64,000 bases of DNA from Marivirga atlantica (GTDB lineage Bacteria; Bacteroidota; Bacteroidia; Cytophagales; Cyclobacteriaceae): assembly GCF_016734805.1 (NCBI RefSeq), contig NZ_JAERQG010000002.1, positions 372,001 through 436,000 on the forward strand, written 5' to 3'. Position 1 is the first letter of the stretch, and the number at the start of each line of letters is the position of its first letter. Positions 32,218 through 41,060 of the stretch are shown piece by piece. The notes below the pieces were generated by a model. That model was given only the letters and a program-made list of their open reading frames with translations, did not search any database and was not told where the DNA came from. Position numbers and translations under genes: made by a program.

Positions 32218-33046
32218 AATTCGGTTGTTTTCGTGTAGCAATCATCATATGTGGACTAAATGGTAAGAGAGTCCTGTCATTTTCTGTGATTCGGAGAAGG
32301 TTCTTAAGTGTTTCTCTTTTTTTACCATTCATCATATTTCCAAAAAAATCTTTATCTAACCAAATCATACCTTCAATAGCATAAGTGTTGAGGTGTATTA
32401 GATTTTGTCCAAGAAATTCGTCTTTTAATTCCTCCGGTTTATGGTAATATGCTTCTGCCAAGAGCCATGGGAAATCATCAGGAGGGTTATGAATTCCACT
32501 TGTTAATTCTTTCTCGCAGAGGCTAAAAAATGGTTTTTTATGGATCATACCGTTTAAAAGACCCACGAGAGTTGAAGCAGTATAGTTTATTGCAAACCCT
32601 AGTATAACACCACCTTTTTTCGCAACCCTTTGTGCTTCACTAATGGTTCGCTCTCTATCTTCTTTTCTTTGGAGGTGGTATAGAGGACCATGTAAAATAA
32701 CCATATCTGCAAATTGGTCAGGTAAATCAAGATTACGGGATTCACCTAACTGAACAGTAAATTTGTTTTTCAATTTGTTCGCTCGGTTTCTGGCCAGGTG
32801 AACATGCTTGAGTACTGGTTCTACTAAGTGAACGTTGTGCCCTTTTTTTGCCAGCCATTCGGAATATTTACCTGTCCCACCACCCACATCAATTATGGTG
32901 GAAGATGGGGAGTTTATATATTTTTCAATTAGTGACTTAATTCTTTCAAACTCGAATACTCCCATTCCTTTGTCGAGTCTGGTTTCTTCGGATGCTCTGC
33001 TATAAAAAAGCTCTATATCTCTACTTATTAACTGCTTACTATTCAT
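32207..33046 (-). CDS. Class I SAM-dependent methyltransferase
   Basis: From the ATG at 33046 (MNSKQLIS) it has about 279 residues. The SAM motif STIIDVGGGTGKYSEWLAKK is at about residues 55-75, an acidic residue in VHLVEPV binds ribose, and MVILHGPLYHLQ is the post-motif. It has no membrane segment. The target molecule is unknown; the lack of a substrate domain suggests a small molecule. It is coupled to the small gene downstream and separated from the CPBP gene upstream by a 244-base gap. A start at 33109 would add 21 residues without conserved features. Confidence 0.82.
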   Translation of the reverse strand: MNSKQLISRDIELFYSRASEETRLDKGMGVFEFERIKSLIEKYINSPSSTIIDVGGGTGKYSEWLAKKGHNVHLVEPVLKHVHLARNRANKLKNKFTVQLGESRNLDLPDQFADMVILHGPLYHLQRKEDRERTISEAQRVAKKGGVILGFAINYTASTLVGLLNGMIHKKPFFSLCEKELTSGIHNPPDDFPWLLAEAYYHKPEELKDEFLGQNLIHLNTYAIEGMIWLDKDFFGNMMNGKKRETLKNLLRITENDRTLLPFSPHMMIATRKQPNYEK

Positions 33047-33210
33047 CTTATGATTATTCAATCTCAACAGACTGCTAGAAGTGTCACATTTAGCAATATG
33101 ATGAAGCAATTGGTACGATGACCAATTGGTTGTTACTGTAAATTTTTGATTACAAGGAAGGGTATTATTATCCAGTCATTAAGAATTAGACAACTCCAAT
33201 GTCTTGTTTA

Positions 33211-33226
33211 CTCTTTTTGAAGAGTT
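33211..33226. terminator. Short stem-loop upstream of the methyltransferase
   Basis: ACTCTT and AAGAGT, around TTTG, lie in the 33047-33289 gap between the minus-strand CPBP and methyltransferase genes. This could end the CPBP unit, though no T-run follows on the minus strand. Confidence 0.25.
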
Positions 33227-33289
33227 TGCCTTTTGTGCAAGGCTTCAGATAATATTTGATGTTAGTAAAACAGATGGCTAAGATAAGAA

Positions 33290-33988
33290 TTATTGGCTAG
33301 TTGTTTCGCCTTTTTCACGAACAAATAAATGCACATAAGCTAGGATAATAAGGGGAACAATAACCAATCCACTCAGGAAGTTTAATAAGGAAGCCCAATC
33401 TCCCAATTCACTTCCACCATGAGAGATCAGAAGCATTTCCCCCAAAGGCCCTTTAGAGAATATTGTGTTGTACGTAAAGTTCCAGCCGAGGTGAAGTCCA
33501 AATGGCAGCATGATAGATTTTGTTTTAGCAAACGCCCATGCCCATCCGTAACCCATTAATCCAGTCCCAATAAAAACGAAGATCATAGGCATCACATTTC
33601 CTATAACTCCGTAAGAGAACCAATGGTACACTCCGAACGCAATTGCAGATATCATGACTCCCTTTCGGCTGCCTACCTTTCCAATCAGAATATATAGCAG
33701 AACTCCTCGAAAAATCAACTCTTCTGTAGATACTGACTTTACATCCCACAATGAGGATTGCAAGATGCTATGAAGGTTAATATTGTCAGCTACTTCCCAG
33801 CTAGATGATTTTAGAAATGCCTCTAGAAACTGTGTTAGCAAACAGAGTAAGGCCGAGAGTAAAAAACCATTTAAAAATTGTGTGACCCGTTTTTTAAAAG
33901 GCAGTAACCCTAAGGCTAATACACTTTTCTTTTCAAGAAGGTAAAAAAGTAACCAAGAGATCAGAACAGCTATTAATATTCCTATCAT
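33290..33988 (-). CDS. CPBP-family intramembrane protease
   Basis: A 232-residue membrane protein with about seven helices and all CPBP motifs: EELIFRGVLLY (Glu-Glu-Arg), FGVYHWFSYG (His) and HLGWNFTYN (His/Asn). It may process membrane proteins or lipid-linked peptides. It is the second CPBP protease in the window, not closely similar to the one at 13385. It is 7 bases downstream of the GNAT gene on the same strand, so it is likely in the GNAT-monooxygenase operon. Confidence 0.85.
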   Translation of the reverse strand: MIGILIAVLISWLLFYLLEKKSVLALGLLPFKKRVTQFLNGFLLSALLCLLTQFLEAFLKSSSWEVADNINLHSILQSSLWDVKSVSTEELIFRGVLLYILIGKVGSRKGVMISAIAFGVYHWFSYGVIGNVMPMIFVFIGTGLMGYGWAWAFAKTKSIMLPFGLHLGWNFTYNTIFSKGPLGEMLLISHGGSELGDWASLLNFLSGLVIVPLIILAYVHLFVREKGETTSQ

Positions 33989-33995
33989 AATATTA

Positions 33996-34460
33996 TCAAT
34001 ATATAAGCGTCTTCTTTAGTACTATTTGATCCCTAAGCTGTATTCCATTTTCAATAATGGCCTGATCATAGTTGGCCAGAAAATAGTCCTTTCTTATAGC
34101 GTCTTGTTCAAAACCATTTCGCTTATAGAACCTCAATGCATCTAAAGAGCTATCTCCAGTGCCAACAAGTATATATTTTCTTTTATAAATCTTCTCGATT
34201 TCCTGAAGACACCAGCTCCCAATTCCCTTATTTTGATAATCGTTGATTATAGCCAGATTTTTTATTTCAATCGTTTGGCTGTCAATTTCTTGAATGGCAC
34301 AAACGCCAATTGTCTTCAGATGATATTTTACAAGGTGACTTTTGCAGTCATGAACGTACTTGTCAATAGCATTTGTTGATTCATCGGCTAGTAATAAAAG
34401 TTCATATGGAATAGGAGCACTATTAGGTATTTTATAAAGACTTAATCCTGCTAGATTCAT
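33996..34460 (-). CDS. GNAT-family N-acetyltransferase
   Basis: A 154-residue GNAT enzyme. The acetyl-CoA pyrophosphate loop is NDYQNKGIGSWCLQ (Q/RxxGxG/A, about residues 74-87). LRFYKRNGFEQDAI is the conserved C-terminal strand-helix. It transfers acetyl from acetyl-CoA to an amine, substrate unknown. Its ATG overlaps the monooxygenase stop by 4 bases (ATGA) and the CPBP gene starts 7 bases after its stop, so the three form one operon on the minus strand. Confidence 0.85.
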   Translation of the reverse strand: MNLAGLSLYKIPNSAPIPYELLLLADESTNAIDKYVHDCKSHLVKYHLKTIGVCAIQEIDSQTIEIKNLAIINDYQNKGIGSWCLQEIEKIYKRKYILVGTGDSSLDALRFYKRNGFEQDAIRKDYFLANYDQAIIENGIQLRDQIVLKKTLIY

Positions 34461-35581
34461 AGCCCTTCAACAGTGTATAATTTATTCATTTGCTTACTCA
34501 TTACCTTTTCAGGAGTCAATTTCATAATACCTCTGAGAGCCAGTTGTCCTAATGTACTATGTGCCATTTTTCCAAAAGTCCACGAATTGTTTACCACATA
34601 GTCAACTTTTTTTCTTCGCTGATTTTCGAAGGCTTTGAAAGCAGCTAACGAAGTGTTAGTGTTTTTCAGAATGTTGCTTATGTAATATGCATCTTCAATA
34701 CCTTGACAAGCTCCCTGCCCCATATTTGGTGTGGTGGCGTGAGCCGCATCACCTATTAGGCAGGTGTTTGAATCATGCCATGTGCTCAGTCTTTTTAAAT
34801 CCATAAGCTCAGCTACGTGCATGTCACCTGATGCCTCGATTATGTCTTTCACTATTAAGTCAAAATCTTTAAATAGTGTCGATAGTGATTTTTTGGTAAT
34901 GTCCTTTGGAGCTATTTCTTTGTTAACCACAGCAAAAAAGTATACGGAATCTGAAGATAATTGAGAAAATCCAAATCGGACTTTATTCCCCCATACTTCT
35001 TTTCCTTCATTTCTAAGGTAAGTAGGTAGTTCTATATTGGCTATCCCTCTGCAACAGATTTGTCCGGAAGTATGAAAATCAGAAGGTAGGCCCATTGACT
35101 TCCTCACATTTGATTTGATCCCATCTGCACCCATAAGCAAATCTGCCTGAATGGTTGTATGCTTAAAATGGATTTCAATTTTACCATTATTTGTTTCGTG
35201 TTTTGTATATGGCATTCCGAGTTTTACAATCCCCAAATGGTCACATTTATTGTAGAGAAGTTGCTGGAGCTTCCATCGATGAATCGCTATGGTTTGATTC
35301 CCATAACGATCCGCCACCACTTGATTTTTGATTCTTTTGATGGGTTTTAAATTAGGGTATGTAATTTCCATTTTGTTCAGCAAACACCCTTCTTTTAGTA
35401 TATCCCGATAGATCCCTAACCATTGTAAAACTTGAATAGCATTGGGTTGTAACCATACACCTGCTCCAATTTCATTCAAGTTTTCAGCTTGTTCGTAAAC
35501 TGTTGAAGGAATGCCAACTTTATTTAAGGCCAAAGCAGTTGACAGGCCTGTAATTCCACCTCCTATGATTACTATTTCCAT
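34457..35581 (-). CDS. FAD-dependent monooxygenase
   Basis: A 374-residue flavoprotein of the PHBH/TetX-like class. The FAD-binding GxGxxG is VIIGGGITGLSTALAL at the N-terminus, LMGADGIKS (DG motif) lies mid-chain and LIGDAAHATTPNMGQGACQG (GD motif) is near residue 280. Members hydroxylate aromatic compounds or inactivate drugs such as tetracyclines. No substrate can be named. It is divergent from a TetR regulator 54 bases away, the usual layout for inducible detoxification, and leads the operon with GNAT and CPBP. Confidence 0.86.
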   Translation of the reverse strand: MEIVIIGGGITGLSTALALNKVGIPSTVYEQAENLNEIGAGVWLQPNAIQVLQWLGIYRDILKEGCLLNKMEITYPNLKPIKRIKNQVVADRYGNQTIAIHRWKLQQLLYNKCDHLGIVKLGMPYTKHETNNGKIEIHFKHTTIQADLLMGADGIKSNVRKSMGLPSDFHTSGQICCRGIANIELPTYLRNEGKEVWGNKVRFGFSQLSSDSVYFFAVVNKEIAPKDITKKSLSTLFKDFDLIVKDIIEASGDMHVAELMDLKRLSTWHDSNTCLIGDAAHATTPNMGQGACQGIEDAYYISNILKNTNTSLAAFKAFENQRRKKVDYVVNNSWTFGKMAHSTLGQLALRGIMKLTPEKVMSKQMNKLYTVEGL

Positions 35582-35595
35582 TATTTATCGTATTT

Positions 35596-35630
35596 TAGGT
35601 CAAATATACTAAAATAGGTCAAGTATACTA
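35596..35630. promoter_or_regulatory. Direct-repeat operator and promoter between monooxygenase and tetR
   Basis: TAGGTCAARTATACTA occurs at 35596-35611 and 35615-35630 (19-base period, one difference at R). Each copy contains the near-palindrome AGTATACT. The minus-strand complement of the first copy holds TATATTTG (35601-35608), a fit to the -7 consensus for the monooxygenase, so bound repressor would block its promoter. The second copy ends 5 bases before the TetR ATG. Confidence 0.55.
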
Positions 35631-35635
35631 ATTTT

Positions 35636-36244
35636 ATGAAAACAAAGAATAGAATTCTTCAAACAGCTTTGGAGTTATTTAATGAAAAAGGGATCAATGA
35701 AGTCACATTAAGAGGGATAGCACTTAATGTTGGGATGAGTCAAGGAAACTTGAATTATCATTTCAGAACCAAATCAGAAATTGTATCGGAGTTATACTAC
35801 AACCTAGTGGAGGAAATGGACGAAGCAATGAAGAAAATCACACTGGATCAGCCTGTTTTTTCATTACTATATGAAAGTTCTCTGGTTTCCATGAATATTC
35901 TATACAAATACAAATTCATTGCTCAAGATTTACATAGTGTTTTGGAAAGTAATAGTGAATTGAAGGTGCATTATTTAGCATTACAAAAAATGCGTAAGCA
36001 ACAATTTCTATTTCTTTTTCAAAACATGATCGCTGAAGACCTAATGAGAAAAGAGGAATTGAAAAATGAATATGAACGACTTTACGAGCGCATGAACATT
36101 CTCGGTGATAATTGGATTAATTCTGCAAACCTATTTTTCCAAGAGCGTTCGTCAAAAGTAGCTCATTATCATTCTTTATTATTTGAGGTGATTTTTCCAT
36201 ACTTGACACAAAAAGGGAAAGAGCAGTATCTTAAATCGTTGTAA
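35636..36244 (+). CDS. TetR/AcrR-family transcriptional regulator
   Basis: A 202-residue TetR-type repressor. The N-terminal HTH (about residues 5-50) shows ILQTALELFNEKGINEVTLR and GMSQGNLNYHFRTKSEI. The C-terminal about 140 residues are a helical ligand domain with no family match. It sits divergently next to the FAD monooxygenase, with paired operator-like repeats in the 54-base gap, so it is likely to control that gene and its own expression. Confidence 0.88.
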   Translation: MKTKNRILQTALELFNEKGINEVTLRGIALNVGMSQGNLNYHFRTKSEIVSELYYNLVEEMDEAMKKITLDQPVFSLLYESSLVSMNILYKYKFIAQDLHSVLESNSELKVHYLALQKMRKQQFLFLFQNMIAEDLMRKEELKNEYERLYERMNILGDNWINSANLFFQERSSKVAHYHSLLFEVIFPYLTQKGKEQYLKSL

Positions 36245-36476
36245 TTATCCACATTGATGATAATTCTTGGAGGATTTTAGGGTGTATTTAATTTAAAGTT
36301 TGTTGCTCATTTTTCGTGCCCTATTGCTGGTAGCACCCGAATATATAAACTATTAGTTACTATATCCAGCAGATATAGCAACTTTAGGTTGTTATATTCC
36401 TTTTATAAGTTTCCTCTAAAACAAAAAAGCATCCCATTCTCACAGGATGCTTTTCTTATATCAATTTTACTTGGTT
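36245..36476. other. Gap with a hairpin and terminator between tetR and accC
   Basis: This 232-base gap contains GTTACTATATC (36356-36366) facing GATATAGCAAC (36372-36382), one mismatch, and TGCTGG (36325-36330) facing CCAGCA (36366-36371). The GTTA(C/T)TATATCC string resembles the left end of the dispersed repeats at 2428 and 14192, but the match is short. The accC terminator follows. Confidence 0.3.
36425..36454 (-). terminator. accC operon terminator
   Basis: AAAAGCATCC (36425-36434) pairs with GGATGCTTTT (36445-36454), 10-base loop. As A-runs lie on both sides it can stop transcription in either direction; it is placed for the accB-accC unit (minus strand). Confidence 0.85.
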
Positions 36477-37826
36477 TTATTTCTTCAGACTTGAAAAGTC
36501 GAAATCTTCTAAAAACTTAGTGGTGAACATACCTGATTGAAATTGCTTGTCATCCATCAGTTTAATATGGAAAGGTATAGTAGTTTTTACACCTTCAATC
36601 ACAAACTCTTCCAAAGCACGCTTCATCCTAACTATCACTTCTTCCCTTGATTGACCTGAAACTATTAGTTTAGCGATCATTGAATCGTAGAAAGGAGGAA
36701 TCACATAACCGGCATACACATGGCTATCGACACGTACACCATGTCCGCCTGGTAAGTGCAGGTTAGTAATTTTACCCGGACTTGGTCTAAAGCCATTAGC
36801 TGGATCTTCCGCATTGATACGGCACTCCATTGCATACAAATGTGGCTTGTAGTTTTGCCCTGAAATAGTTTGACCAGCAGCTACTTTAATTTGCTCTTTT
36901 ATTAAATCAAAGTCTGTTACTTCTTCCGTAATAGGGTGCTCCACCTGAATACGCGTATTCATTTCCATGAAGTAGAAATTGTTATGCTTATCCAAAAGGA
37001 ACTCAATGGTACCGGCACCTTCGTAACCTACGGCTTCCGCACCTTTGATAGCAGCTTCACCCATTTTCTCACGAAGCTCATCGGTCATTACCGGGCAAGG
37101 AGTTTCCTCAACCAATTTCTGGTGTCTTCGCTGGATAGAGCAATCTCTTTCAGACAGGTGACAAGCTCTTCCTGTTTTATCACCTACAATTTGCACTTCT
37201 ACGTGACGAGGCTCTTCCACGAATTTTTCTAAATAGAGGCCTGCATTACCGAATGAAGCACTTGCTTCCTGGCGGGCATCATCCCACGCTTTTTTGAAAC
37301 CATTATCGTCCTTCACGATTCGCATTCCTTTACCACCACCACCGGCAGTAGCTTTTAGAATTACCGGGTAACCCATTTCATTAGAAAGTTTTAAACCTTC
37401 CTCAATAGATTCCAATAGTCCTTCAGAACCGGGAATTACAGGCACGCCAGCTTCTTTCATGGTCGCTTTAGCAGTAGCCTTATCACCCATTTTGCTGATC
37501 ATCTCCGGAGCAGCACCGATAAATTTGATACCATATTCACCGCAAACTTTCGAAAATTCGGCATTTTCAGATAAGAATCCGTAACCCGGGTGAATGGCAT
37601 CTGCATTCGTAATTTCTGCTGCAGAAATAATATTCGGAATATTTAAATAACTGTCCTTACTTTGGGCGGGGCCTATACATACAGCCTCATCAGCAAAGCG
37701 AACGTGTAAACTGTCTTTGTCAGCAGTAGAGTACACTGCTACTGTAGAAATGCCCATTTCCTTACAGGTTCTAATAACCCTAAGGGCAATTTCTCCTCTA
37801 TTGGCAATTAATATTTTCTTAAACAC
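36477..37826 (-). CDS. accC: Acetyl-CoA carboxylase biotin carboxylase subunit
   Basis: AccC, 449 residues, carboxylates the biotin of AccB with ATP and bicarbonate, the first step of fatty-acid synthesis. The N-terminal [18 protein letters not shown], the ATP-grasp glycine loop [14 protein letters not shown], the [20 protein letters not shown] segment and the [10 protein letters not shown] loop are present. The start codon is GTG (37826). accB lies 48 bases upstream on the same strand. Confidence 0.97.
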   Translation of the reverse strand: MFKKILIANRGEIALRVIRTCKEMGISTVAVYSTADKDSLHVRFADEAVCIGPAQSKDSYLNIPNIISAAEITNADAIHPGYGFLSENAEFSKVCGEYGIKFIGAAPEMISKMGDKATAKATMKEAGVPVIPGSEGLLESIEEGLKLSNEMGYPVILKATAGGGGKGMRIVKDDNGFKKAWDDARQEASASFGNAGLYLEKFVEEPRHVEVQIVGDKTGRACHLSERDCSIQRRHQKLVEETPCPVMTDELREKMGEAAIKGAEAVGYEGAGTIEFLLDKHNNFYFMEMNTRIQVEHPITEEVTDFDLIKEQIKVAAGQTISGQNYKPHLYAMECRINAEDPANGFRPSPGKITNLHLPGGHGVRVDSHVYAGYVIPPFYDSMIAKLIVSGQSREEVIVRMKRALEEFVIEGVKTTIPFHIKLMDDKQFQSGMFTTKFLEDFDFSSLKK

Positions 37827-37874
37827 GACTTTCTATTTTTGTGAAAATTAATTGAATAAAATCTCCTTGCTTAA

Positions 37875-38354
37875 TTAAGCAGGATCCACTAAAAATAATG
37901 GCTGATCGTACTCAACAGGGGTCGCGTTTTCAACAAGTACTTTTACAATTTTACCTGAAACTTCTGATTCAATTTCATTGAAAAGCTTCATGGCTTCAAC
38001 AATGCAAACGGTATCACCAGCTTTTACGCTATCACCTACATTCACAAATGACGGAGACTCAGGATTTGGTGTTCTGTAGAAAGTACCAATCATTGGTGAC
38101 TTGATTTCTACATATTTAGAATCATCACCACCTGAAGCAGCTTCTTTGCTTTCAGCAGGCTTGCTTTCGCTTTGTGCCGGAGCAGCCGCAGGTGCAGGAG
38201 CAGGGCTTGGTGCAGCAGGAGCTGCCTGAACCACTTGCTTAACTTCTGATTGTTTTTTTACCTTGATTTTAAACTCTTCTGTTTCAATGTTTACCTCGTC
38301 TAAACCTGACTTTGAGATAAAGTTTATTAAGTCCTGAATTTCTTTTGCTTTCAT
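37875..38354 (-). CDS. accB: Biotin carboxyl carrier protein of acetyl-CoA carboxylase
   Basis: AccB, about 159 residues from the ATG at 38354 ([10 protein letters not shown]); a frame extended upstream lacks conserved residues. The biotinyl domain contains [12 protein letters not shown], with the biotin-bearing Lys. A Pro/Ala-rich flexible linker (about residues 55-85) precedes it. It carries carboxyl groups between AccC and the carboxyltransferase. It forms an operon with accC, and with efp/fabH upstream. Confidence 0.95.
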   Translation of the reverse strand: MKAKEIQDLINFISKSGLDEVNIETEEFKIKVKKQSEVKQVVQAAPAAPSPAPAPAAAPAQSESKPAESKEAASGGDDSKYVEIKSPMIGTFYRTPNPESPSFVNVGDSVKAGDTVCIVEAMKLFNEIESEVSGKIVKVLVENATPVEYDQPLFLVDPA

Positions 38355-38472
38355 TTGTGTATTGTTTAAATGTGTGAGGCACAAATGGAATTTATCCCTC
38401 CGATTGCTATCGGGTTTTTGGGATTCATTTCATAGCCTTATGGTTTATTGTCGGTTTTTAATCGTTAAAAAA

Positions 38473-39039
38473 TTATTTCTTTATACGCTCAGCGTATGAT
38501 CTGGTACGGGTGTCTACTTTTATCCACTCATCCTGATCAATAAATAAAGGTACCTTTATTTCAGCACCTGTTTCTACTGTTGCAGGTTTAGTAGCGTTTG
38601 TAGCTGTATCACCTTTTAAGCCTGGCTCGGTATAAGTTACCTGCATTTCAACAAAGGGAGGTAGCTCACAGCTTAAAGGCTTTTCTGTTTCCGCATGGAA
38701 TAAAATCTCAACTTCTTGTCCTTCCTTGAAAAGATCAACATTGTCAATCATCTCTTCAGGGATAGAAATTTGTTCAAAGGTGTTGGTATCCATAAAGTGC
38801 ATACCAATATCATCCTTATATAAGAACTGTTGAGGTCTTCTTTCCACACGCGCTGTGGTTACTTTATGACCGGCAGTAAAAGTGTTATCGAGCACTTTTC
38901 CTGTTGTTAAACTTTTCAATTTTGTTCTCACGAAAGCAGGACCTTTGCCTGGTTTCACGTGCTGAAATTCTGTAATGACGAATAGGTCATTATTATATTC
39001 GATACAAAGTCCGTTTCTGAAATCTGAAGTATCTGCCAT
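38473..39039 (-). CDS. efp: Elongation factor P
   Basis: EF-P, 188 residues, relieves ribosome stalling at polyproline. It has domain I with [16 protein letters not shown] (the tip Lys), domain II with [14 protein letters not shown], and the C-terminal [20 protein letters not shown] domain. It is 17 bases downstream of fabH, so cotranscribed. Confidence 0.95.
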   Translation of the reverse strand: MADTSDFRNGLCIEYNNDLFVITEFQHVKPGKGPAFVRTKLKSLTTGKVLDNTFTAGHKVTTARVERRPQQFLYKDDIGMHFMDTNTFEQISIPEEMIDNVDLFKEGQEVEILFHAETEKPLSCELPPFVEMQVTYTEPGLKGDTATNATKPATVETGAEIKVPLFIDQDEWIKVDTRTRSYAERIKK

Positions 39040-39056
39040 TTTATTTTATAGAATAA

Positions 39057-40052
39057 TTAAGAATCATAAGCCCATTTGATGTATATAGAACCCCATGTGA
39101 AGCCCCCACCAAATGCAGCTAAAACAATATTATCACCTTTTTTCATTTGCTTTTCATACTCCCACAAGCAAAGAGGAATAGTACCACTGGTGGTATTTCC
39201 ATACTTATGGATGTTAAGCATAACTTTATCAGAACTAACGCCCATTCTATTGGCCGTAGCATCAATAATTCTCTTATTGGCCTGATGCGGAACTAACCAA
39301 GCAACATCATCAGCTACCAAGTTGTTTTTCTCCATTATCTCAGCAGCCACTTCTGCCATATTAGTAACGGCAAATTTAAACACCTGGCTACCTTCCTGGT
39401 AAACATAGTGCTCTCTTGCTGCTAAAGTTTCAGGAGAAGCGGGCCTTCTGCTACCGCCTGCCTTCATATGAAGAAAAGGCTCACCTGAACCATCAGAACG
39501 TAAAATACTATCAACTACACCATAACCTTCTTCATTTGGCTCAAGCATTATGGCGCCACCACCATCACCAAAAATAATACAGGTTTGTCTATCTTGATAA
39601 TCTATTATTGATGACATCTTATCTGCACCAACTACAATTACCTTCTTGTATTTACCAGTTTCAATAAATTGTGATCCTGTAGCTACAGCATATAAAAAAC
39701 CTGAGCAGGCCGCTTGTAAATCATAACTAAAGGCATTGGTAGCCCCTACATTATTTGATATGATATTTGCTGTTGCCGGGAAAAGCATATCAGCCGTTGT
39801 GGTAGCGCAAATAATTAAATCTACTTCTTTAGGATCGGTATTGGTTTTCTCTAACAAGCCTTTAACAGCCTGAGTACCAATTACTGAAGTTCCCTGATCT
39901 TCTCCCTTTAAAATTCTTCTTTCTTTTATACCGGTTCTCGAGGTGATCCATTCGTCATTGGTATCAACCATCGTTTCCAGCTCTTTGTTGGTGAGCACGT
40001 AATCAGGAACCCATCCGTGTACTCCTGTTATAGCGGCTGTGATTTTATTCAT
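39057..40052 (-). CDS. fabH: Beta-ketoacyl-ACP synthase III
   Basis: FabH, 331 residues, starts fatty-acid chains by condensing acetyl-CoA with malonyl-ACP. The catalytic Cys is in [13 protein letters not shown] (about residue 116), the His in [12 protein letters not shown] and the Asn in [13 protein letters not shown]. It opens a fabH-efp-accB-accC run that joins fatty-acid start-up with translation. Another unit (YceD-like gene and rpmF) lies upstream on the same strand, ended by a terminator. Confidence 0.96.
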   Translation of the reverse strand: MNKITAAITGVHGWVPDYVLTNKELETMVDTNDEWITSRTGIKERRILKGEDQGTSVIGTQAVKGLLEKTNTDPKEVDLIICATTTADMLFPATANIISNNVGATNAFSYDLQAACSGFLYAVATGSQFIETGKYKKVIVVGADKMSSIIDYQDRQTCIIFGDGGGAIMLEPNEEGYGVVDSILRSDGSGEPFLHMKAGGSRRPASPETLAAREHYVYQEGSQVFKFAVTNMAEVAAEIMEKNNLVADDVAWLVPHQANKRIIDATANRMGVSSDKVMLNIHKYGNTTSGTIPLCLWEYEKQMKKGDNIVLAAFGGGFTWGSIYIKWAYDS

Positions 40053-40213
40053 AGTGTATTTAATGGCTATTCAATCTTTTCAGATGCTAATATATGTATT
40101 ATTGCACTTTTGCCCGACAAAATCAATAGAATTTGCAAGCTGATGATTAGTTGTGCCGATTAGCAGATCATGAAATTAGTAGGTATGCCGAGTATTAAAT
40201 GTTATAAACAAAA

Positions 40214-40238
40214 AAAGCTTTGCTAAGAGCAAAGCTTT
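40214..40238 (-). terminator. rpmF terminator
   Basis: AAAGCTTTGCT (40214-40224) pairs with AGCAAAGCTTT (40228-40238), 3-base loop, followed on the minus strand by a T-run. It ends the yceD-rpmF unit ahead of fabH, so fabH should have its own promoter in 40053-40213. Confidence 0.88.
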
Positions 40239-40257
40239 ATATCTGATTTGGTATTAA

Positions 40258-40449
40258 TTAAACCAATACTTCTTTTTCCATTACTACATTACCTTTGTAG
40301 TAAAGTTTACCCTCATGCCAATGAGCTCTGTGTGGTAAATGCTGCTCGCCAGTTGTTGGGCAAGTTGCCAATAATTTTGCAGTTCCTTTTTTGTGTGTTC
40401 TTCTTTTATCTCTTCTGCTTTTCGAGATTTTTCTTTTAGGATGCGCCAT
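40258..40449 (-). CDS. rpmF: Ribosomal protein L32
   Basis: L32, 63 residues, opening with [20 protein letters not shown] and very basic. Only one Cys is present (ATCPTTGEQ), so this is the zinc-free form; the usual two CxxC pairs are absent. It follows the YceD-like gene by 18 bases, the standard neighbour order. Confidence 0.96.
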   Translation of the reverse strand: MAHPKRKISKSRRDKRRTHKKGTAKLLATCPTTGEQHLPHRAHWHEGKLYYKGNVVMEKEVLV

Positions 40450-40467
40450 TGTATTTCTATTTAATTC

Positions 40468-40998
40468 TTATTTCTCGTTTTTTAAATTCTTTAAAGCAGC
40501 CCATCTCGGATCTACTTCGTCTTCTTCTATATTATCTTCTTCGCTTTCAAACTCCTCATCAATATAATAATACTGATTGTGTTCTTCATCTTCCTGCAAC
40601 TCTTCAGGATGAATCCTCTTCAAAGGAATCTCTAAAGCGATGGTTTCATATATAAAATGTGATACATTGATCACTTGTGTGTTTTTGGTGATTATAAAAA
40701 CGTTGTCTTCTAACTCTGCTTCTTCCTCACCATATTTATAGAGAACTTTTTTCTCTACATCAACAGTATGTTTAAAATCTCTTAAACTTCTGTCACAAAC
40801 TAAATCAATATAGCCTTTGAACTCAATGTTAGCCTCAATAAGGTTTTCTCTTTTGTCAAGATTAATTGTTACATCAATCTTTCCATGCTCGACTATATCG
40901 CCTTCGAAATGTTCGAAAAACGCATCTGAAACCTCATATTCATAAACATGTAGCTTATTACTGAGCTTGTATATTTGAATATCAAATTCCTTCAACAT
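40468..40998 (-). CDS. YceD/DUF177-family protein
   Basis: A 176-residue DUF177 (YceD) protein with a strongly acidic C-terminal half (EEFESEEDNIEEDEVDPRWAAL, in which the D-P-R-x-A-x-L ending is family-typical) and a central CDRSLRDF segment. YceD-like proteins are nearly always encoded beside rpmF and are linked to 23S rRNA expression or ribosome assembly. The exact role in this phylum is unknown. Confidence 0.86.
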   Translation of the reverse strand: MLKEFDIQIYKLSNKLHVYEYEVSDAFFEHFEGDIVEHGKIDVTINLDKRENLIEANIEFKGYIDLVCDRSLRDFKHTVDVEKKVLYKYGEEEAELEDNVFIITKNTQVINVSHFIYETIALEIPLKRIHPEELQEDEEHNQYYYIDEEFESEEDNIEEDEVDPRWAALKNLKNEK

Positions 40999-41023
40999 AT
41001 CAATCCCTTCCGAATTAAGACCG

Positions 41024-41031
41024 CAAAGATA
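41024..41031 (-). promoter_or_regulatory. Candidate yceD-rpmF promoter, -7 element TATCTTTG
   Basis: TATCTTTG on the minus strand, 25 bases upstream of the YceD-like ATG, fits TAnnTTTG. Confidence 0.5.
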
Positions 41032-41060
41032 AATAATTTATTTTAATCTGCTAAACTGAA

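Noticed and set aside
13385-33988. The two CPBP proteases as a recent duplication
   Set aside because: Apart from the family motifs the two sequences share little, and neighbours differ.
38398-38424. CCGAT-TGCT-ATCGG hairpin upstream of accB as a riboswitch
   Set aside because: Only a 5-base stem; no other conserved riboswitch element was recognised.
40248-40655. Plus-strand frames across rpmF and the YceD-like gene
   Set aside because: They overlap firmly identified minus-strand genes and show no family features.
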